Shown here piece by piece: positions 59,901 through 64,000 of a stretch of 64,000 bases of DNA. The first letter of the stretch is position 1, and each line of letters starts with the position of its first letter. The position numbers were made by a program, and so were the translations under genes. The DNA lies in NCBI RefSeq assembly GCF_012584515.1, contig NZ_CP051461.1, positions 1,348,001-1,412,000 on the forward strand. Direction: 5' to 3'. A model generated the notes under the pieces. The model ran no database searches. It was given only the letters and a program-made list of their open reading frames with translations, and was not told where the DNA came from. Source of the stretch: Polaromonas vacuolata. Its GTDB lineage: Bacteria; Pseudomonadota; Gammaproteobacteria; Burkholderiales; Burkholderiaceae_C.

Positions 59901-62900
59901 CGTGCCTATCGATGCAAGCGGTATTTATCGAGTGGAAGTAGCCAGCGAGAACGGCACACAAGGCAGCTATGTCTTGTCCGTCACCGGCGCCACAGGTTTT
60001 GTTGCATCAGCCCCTAGGGTTATCCGGCAGTCGATTCTCGATGGACAAATTGTTGCATCACCTCCTGCCTCAATTGATTTGACGTTTTCTGAGGGCTTGC
60101 GTCTCGATACAGTGCAATTCACCGATTTGGTACTCGATGGCGGTGCGGTTGCAACGAGTTTGCAGGTGATTAATGGAAACACTTTGCGCTTCTTTATTAA
60201 TGCGCAGGATATAGAAACTGCGTACCACTACAGCCTCGCCGCTGGCGTGTTCCAAGGCTTGCAGGACAATGCTAATGCGGCTTTTACCAGTAGTTTTCAG
60301 ATCGATCACAGCGGACCACGTGTGCTACCGCAAACCCCAGACCAGACAGTGTCGGCACCGTTTAATCAAATTGACTTTACCTTTAGCGAGGCCCTTAATC
60401 CCGCCAGCGTCAGTGTGTCCGATGTCGCTAGTTTTTCAGGACCTAGCGGCAGCAATCTACTGGGGCAGATCTATAGTGTTACTGCGGTAGGTAATGTGGT
60501 GAGCGTGCGTTTCTTCAGTCAAATGACCTTGGGTCAATACGACTTGGTCCTCGGTCCCAACATCTCCGATATAGCAGGCAATGCGATGGACCAGAATGGC
60601 AATGGCATAAAAGGCGAAGGCGCCGACAGCTATCGCGCAACGATTACGCTGCGCTCGCCAGATTTGACGGTGACGGCTGTAACAGCCCCAAGCAGTGGTG
60701 CATTCGGGCAGAGGCTTGATGTCTCGTGGATCGTCAAAAACATGGGCACCGATCCAGCGCAGCAAGCCAACTGGTATGACAGCGTATGGTTGTCTCGCGA
60801 CAACGTATTAGGTGGCGATGCTATCCTGCTAACTTATGTTCAGGCGAATGCCAATCCCTTGGCCGTCAATGGCGAGTACACCCGCAGCGCACAGGTATTG
60901 CTGCCAGTTCGCAGTGATTTCGCCACCGGCAATTATTTTTTAATCGTGCGCGCCGATGAATTTGGTTATCAAGCTGAATCAAGTGACAACAATAATGTGC
61001 TTGCCTCTAGCGTGATCAGTTTGGTGCGGCCTGACCCTGACCTGCAAGTGCAGAACTTAACTGTCGACCAAAGCCTCATCAAGTCTAGTGACACCATCAC
61101 CATCCGCTGGAATGACTTCAATAGCGGCAATGGTGCGGTAAACGGTGAGTACTACGACAGTGTTTATCTGCGTAACACCACGACCAACGAAATATTGTTG
61201 AGCGATGGTGTTTATTCCGGTGCAGCTCAAGTGGCCGCGGGACAGAGTCTGGCGCGCAGCTATAGCTTCAGACTACCCGATGGTTTGCGTGGTGTGGGCA
61301 CTTTGGATATTCAGGTCGGCGCTGACCGATCCAACGACATATTTGAAAGCAACAATGTCGGCACGGCCGAGAGCAACAATACCGCGCAAATAAGTCTAGT
61401 CTCAAGCCTGGGAAATTATCCTGATTTGCAAGTGCAGAACTTAGCCGTCGACCAAAGTCTCATCAAGTCTGGCGACAGGATCACCATTCGCTGGAATGAC
61501 TTCAACAGCGGCAATGCTGCGGTAAAAAGCTACTACTACGATCGCGTCTATCTGCGCAACACTACGACCAATGAAACCTTGTTGAACGAGGTTGTTTATT
61601 TGGATGCAGCTCAAGTGGCCGCGGGACAGAGTCTGGCGCGCAGCCTCAGCTTCACACTACCCGATGGTTTGCGTGGCGTAGGCACTTGGGATATTCAGGT
61701 CAGCGCTAACCACCACAACTACATATTTGAAAACAACAATACCGGCACTGCCGAGAGCAACAACACGGCGCAGCTGAGAGTAGTTTCGACATTGAGGGAA
61801 TACCCAGATCTACAGGTACAAAACCTAGCCGTAGACCAAAGCCTCATCCAATCAGGTGACAGCATCACCATTCGCTGGAATGACTTCAACAGCGGAAATG
61901 CTGCGGTAAAAGGCGCCTACTTCGACCGCGTCTATCTGCGCAACACAACGACCAACGAAACCTTGTTGGACACGCAAGTTTATTCTGAGCCAGTCCAAAT
62001 GGCAGCGGGGCAGAGTCTGGCGCGCAGCTACAGTTTCACACTGCCCGATGGCTTGCGTGGTGTGGGCACTTGGGATATTAAGGTCGGCGCTGACCACTAC
62101 AACAACATATTTGAAAACAACAATGCCGGCACGGCCGAGAGCAATAACACCGCGCAGCTAAGCGTAGTTTCGACCTCGAGAACATACCCCGATCTACAAG
62201 TACAAAACCTAGCCGTAGACCAAAGCCTCATCCAATCAGGTGACAGCATCACCATTCGCTGGAATGACTTCAACAGCGGCAATGCTGCGGTAAAAAGCTA
62301 TTACTACGATCGCGTCTATCTGCGCAACACCACGACCAACGAAACCTTGTTGAACACGTATGTTTATGCCGGTGAAGTCCCAATAGAAGCGGGACAGAGT
62401 CAGGCGTACAGCTACAGCTTCACACTACCCGATGGTTTGCGTGGTGTGGGCACTTGGGATATTCAGGTCGGCGCTGACCCAAGCTTCTACATATTTGAAA
62501 GCAACAATGCCGGCACGGCCGAGAGCAACAATACCGCGCAGTTAAGCGTAGTTTCGACCTTGAGGACATACCCCGATCTGCAAGTGCAGAACCTAGCCGT
62601 AGACCAAAGCAGCGTGAATGTCGGCGACAGCATCACTATTCGATGGGACGACTTCAACAGCGGTAACGGTTTGGTGGCCGGTGCGTTTTACGATTTGATT
62701 GTTATTAAAAACAAAACTTCCGGTGAGCAGCTCAGCAAGACTACCGTCTACTATGACCCCGCGCTTTCGGGTAACGGCGCGATCAGCCCGGGACAGTTGC
62801 TAGCGCGTTCATTTGTTTACCGATTACCGGACGGCACACGCGGCGCGGGTGAGATTGAAGTGACGGTGACAACCGATCAAAACCTCAATGCGCAAGGCAG

Positions 62901-64000
62901 TGTGTTTGAAGCGAACCAGAGCAACACCGCCGAGATCAATAACTCAAGCATTGTTCAGCTTCAGTCCGCCCTCAAACCGTATGCAGACTTGCGTACTAGC
63001 GCACTGAATGTTCCGGCCAATGCCGCCTCAGGTAGCAATATTGAAGTTAGCTGGACGGTCGAGAATCTGGGGCCAGTTTCCACCGGTACAGGTTGGACAG
63101 ACCGCATCGTGCTGTCCAAAGACGGCGTCATCGGCAATGCGGATGATGTGGTCTTGGCCAACGTGCAGCGCAGCGGCGCATTAGGCGCTGGAGGCATTTA
63201 CACGCAGACTGCAAACCTACGCATGCCAATGCGGATTGACGGGTCCTACCGCATTGCCGTGATCGCCGATGCGACCAATTCAATATTGGAGCCCGACTCC
63301 CGATCCAATAACACCGGCATTTCCAGCGCGATTTCCATTCTTTCTACCAATGCAGATCTGGTTCCGGAAATCACGCTAGTGCCAGTCATTGCCAACGCAG
63401 GTCGCAGTGCGCGTATCGAATGGAAGGTCACCAATCGGGGAACAATTGCAACCGACGTCAGTTCCTGGGTAGACAGGGTCTACCTGTCAACCACGCCGGC
63501 CTTGGATATCAATGCAGTCAGCGTAATTTCTTTGACGCATACCGGTGCACTTGAAATTGGCGCCAGCTATAACGCAGCAGTCGATGCCATCTTGCCAGCT
63601 ACAGTAACTGGCGCGCGATACCTGATCGTTAAAACCGACGTGACTGGCAAAGTCTATGAACTCGGCAGTGCTACCAATAACAATATGATCGCTGCGGCGC
63701 AGACAACGCAGATTTTTCCCGAGCCCAAAGCCAATTTGCAAATCACAGATCTGCAAGTGCCGACTACTTGGAAAGTTGGTGATACGGTCAGCATGAGTTA
63801 CTCCGTGCAGAACAACGGCAACGAGATTGTCAGCACCACCCTGACAGACAGCATTCGTCTGGTCGATGTCAATAATTCTGCCAACGTGATGAGTCTTAAA
63901 ACTGTGCAGCAAAACCGTCTGCTTGGAGTGGGTGCTGCTTACTCACAAACGCTTAGCTTTGAGGCGCCTGCCGTTGCTACAGGCACTTGGCGGCTAGAGG
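56962..64000 (+). CDS. Giant LEPR-XLL surface-type protein with CARDB repeats, 3' end beyond window
   Basis: Open from ATG 56962 to the window end without a stop (2346 codons). Residues 58-71 read 'RFESLEPRVLLSAD', the LEPR-XLL motif of very large secreted or surface proteins. Then come a PPC-like beta segment (about 172-270), an (Ala-Thr/Ile-Asn)8 stretch (383-406), two more PPC-like segments (about 435-535, 563-660), a ThuA/glutamine-amidotransferase-like Rossmann segment (about 695-910), Ig-like 'TFSE' domains (about 1014-1225), then CARDB-like domains from 1233, including four repeats of 128 residues. No classical signal peptide; type I secretion is typical of such proteins, but its C-terminal signal would lie outside the window. 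Role: probably adhesion or biofilm, by inference. Confidence 0.85.
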   Translation, partial: MHKSVLKNDRPDRLKSLVLTPMMSALTRVFAQRTQRNKLEPSGASLKQQTTTVQTALRFESLEPRVLLSADVMALVSGAIDSPGEQDRYELVLPEVSPVVFDQLTNQSDLSWQLASSSGRIDSQTLDTNESAVSSQNLFLELPAESPGLMFDDSMIAASSISPVSLTNPTALTIQPGIDVSGQLNPGNTKNTYKFDVVAGERFFFEFQSSNNIAGLSWSLLDPNDVQVFKSSFFDVDQKYPSALDQSGRYTLLIEGPANAINPIYYRLTVQPSPEVLSCSVAPDSVLSTGNHDFSFTFSQALDAVYLHTLQVILHNSFIDDEFSGDSFRYDDTTHQLHVGFSSLDEGSYELILFKRDFDLAAFASFFASDDSSVNSFTSVDSAINAINATNATNATNATNATNATNVYSDLYFVVNFSVDADARVFTQPLLSKQPAASLIFEGAARGVFHAAGDSDSFTLALDAGQTLTLEMTPIDSAVQGRIARLAPDGETLIGAADSTAAGQTVLLQTQPVTVAGSYRIDASSLAGIGRYRVRALLNAQIGEGANTTQASAQSLDSSFISLGGAASRGAVRGDLDGTNSQWYSFTLTAGQPTTIALAHDAHAQAPNVTLELFGSDNLLLAMGRTDAANVDAYIADFVPGTTGSYYARISGTSAGAYSLLLTRGAALPFAYLASENISDLSQSGFALGGASTSAIKVAVVSSLPRFSEFFDGGYAAIASQLNDDTFFNFTATVVSPSQIDSLSELSAYDVLVIGDSGFDTDGFAQFAVALNTWVQNGGGLVATGWTVSGLAEESTATRQALSAALPVNVLGSSYDTDGSVMLTAVSHPVTQSIGAFTTGTYSEFPESGLRADANSQILATINGQIAVAVATPGSGRSVYLGPLYAGYSGYNTTQLRSGLADRLFEQAVAWAKGRAGADRYQVNVNAGDTLVINTTTPGDGSREPINLLDTKLTLFASNGVKVAESLNGPDGRNARIAYTVPIDASGIYRVEVASENGTQGSYVLSVTGATGFVASAPRVIRQSILDGQIVASPPASIDLTFSEGLRLDTVQFTDLVLDGGAVATSLQVINGNTLRFFINAQDIETAYHYSLAAGVFQGLQDNANAAFTSSFQIDHSGPRVLPQTPDQTVSAPFNQIDFTFSEALNPASVSVSDVASFSGPSGSNLLGQIYSVTAVGNVVSVRFFSQMTLGQYDLVLGPNISDIAGNAMDQNGNGIKGEGADSYRATITLRSPDLTVTAVTAPSSGAFGQRLDVSWIVKNMGTDPAQQANWYDSVWLSRDNVLGGDAILLTYVQANANPLAVNGEYTRSAQVLLPVRSDFATGNYFLIVRADEFGYQAESSDNNNVLASSVISLVRPDPDLQVQNLTVDQSLIKSSDTITIRWNDFNSGNGAVNGEYYDSVYLRNTTTNEILLSDGVYSGAAQVAAGQSLARSYSFRLPDGLRGVGTLDIQVGADRSNDIFESNNVGTAESNNTAQISLVSSLGNYPDLQVQNLAVDQSLIKSGDRITIRWNDFNSGNAAVKSYYYDRVYLRNTTTNETLLNEVVYLDAAQVAAGQSLARSLSFTLPDGLRGVGTWDIQVSANHHNYIFENNNTGTAESNNTAQLRVVSTLREYPDLQVQNLAVDQSLIQSGDSITIRWNDFNSGNAAVKGAYFDRVYLRNTTTNETLLDTQVYSEPVQMAAGQSLARSYSFTLPDGLRGVGTWDIKVGADHYNNIFENNNAGTAESNNTAQLSVVSTSRTYPDLQVQNLAVDQSLIQSGDSITIRWNDFNSGNAAVKSYYYDRVYLRNTTTNETLLNTYVYAGEVPIEAGQSQAYSYSFTLPDGLRGVGTWDIQVGADPSFYIFESNNAGTAESNNTAQLSVVSTLRTYPDLQVQNLAVDQSSVNVGDSITIRWDDFNSGNGLVAGAFYDLIVIKNKTSGEQLSKTTVYYDPALSGNGAISPGQLLARSFVYRLPDGTRGAGEIEVTVTTDQNLNAQGSVFEANQSNTAEINNSSIVQLQSALKPYADLRTSALNVPANAASGSNIEVSWTVENLGPVSTGTGWTDRIVLSKDGVIGNADDVVLANVQRSGALGAGGIYTQTANLRMPMRIDGSYRIAVIADATNSILEPDSRSNNTGISSAISILSTNADLVPEITLVPVIANAGRSARIEWKVTNRGTIATDVSSWVDRVYLSTTPALDINAVSVISLTHTGALEIGASYNAAVDAILPATVTGARYLIVKTDVTGKVYELGSATNNNMIAAAQTTQIFPEPKANLQITDLQVPTTWKVGDTVSMSYSVQNNGNEIVSTTLTDSIRLVDVNNSANVMSLKTVQQNRLLGVGAAYSQTLSFEAPAVATGTWRLE
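58108..58179 (+). repeat. In-frame 9-bp tandem repeat (GCAACTAAC) inside the giant gene
   Basis: Eight units of 9 bp, the first two with ATT for ACT, coding Ala-Ile-Asn twice then Ala-Thr-Asn six times. In-frame length variation is expected. Confidence 0.95.
61039..62574 (+). repeat. Four tandem 384-bp (128-aa) CARDB-like repeats, with a divergent fifth following
   Basis: The DLQVQN segment recurs at 61039, 61423, 61807, 62191 and 62575, each exactly 384 bases apart. Units share 'ITIRWNDFNSGN', 'VYLRNTTTNE', 'LPDGLRGVGT' and 'GTAESNNTAQ'. The unit from 62575 is divergent and of different length (next CARDB start near 62983). Confidence 0.96.

Noticed and set aside
59377..60765. Several minus-strand ORFs of 70-115 codons
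   Set aside because: They are shadows within the single long open frame of the giant plus-strand protein, which shows domain structure throughout.

Overview
The window reads as a chromosomal segment of a betaproteobacterium of the order Burkholderiales, most likely Comamonadaceae. This is inferred from gene order (pilW-rodZ-ispG-hisS-yfgM-bamB-der-hfq-hflX-hflK-hflC-DUF2065-hisZ-purA), from the use of HisZ beside HisS, and from the protein sequences. GC content looks moderate in the housekeeping part and falls clearly in the accessory parts around 37.5-41.2 kb and 55.6-57 kb. No tRNA, rRNA or CRISPR array was seen.

Layout. 1-14.95 kb is a dense plus-strand housekeeping run: type IV pilus TPR protein (cut by the window edge), RodZ-like protein, isoprenoid IspG, HisS, YfgM/BamB envelope assembly, Der, Hfq, HflX, the HflKC protease regulators, HisZ, PurA and a phosphoribosyltransferase. 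It ends at a bidirectional terminator. 15-20.3 kb is a minus-strand set: ThDP enzyme, MipA-like outer-membrane protein, MFS carrier, RlmB. 20.3-24.4 kb holds a divergent LolD-like ATPase/TesA pair, then MnmH, a cystathionine beta-lyase and a small basic protein. 24.5-30.2 kb is a dipeptide/oligopeptide ABC operon (dppBCDF, with dppA last). 30.7-33.3 kb has a SWIB-domain protein with a histone-H1-like tail, a TauE/SafE permease, 6S RNA (not marked by any ORF) and zapA with a zapB-like gene.

The most coherent system is corrinoid salvage at 33.3-47.5 kb. Two cobalamin riboswitches face each other from the two ends. The plus-strand one precedes a BtuB-type TonB receptor and a BtuF-like protein without a signal peptide. 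The minus-strand one precedes cobU-btuF-btuC-btuD-cobT-cobS-cobC. Together they would import cobalamin or cobinamide through both membranes and rebuild the lower nucleotide loop; no ring-synthesis genes are present. Between them lies an AT-richer island holding a Ser-Pro-repeat membrane protein gene with a good sigma70 promoter, split by an IS30-family element.

47.6-55.6 kb holds an ABC exporter, serB, a periplasmic catalase-like peroxidase, a second 1083-bp copy of the same IS30 element, and a Tat-exported PhoX-type phosphatase. After a 1.4-kb AT-rich gap with a 9-bp tandem repeat, a giant LEPR-XLL surface-type protein runs from 56962 off the right edge. It has PPC-like, ThuA-like, Ig-like and CARDB-like segments, including four tandem repeats with an exact 384-bp period.
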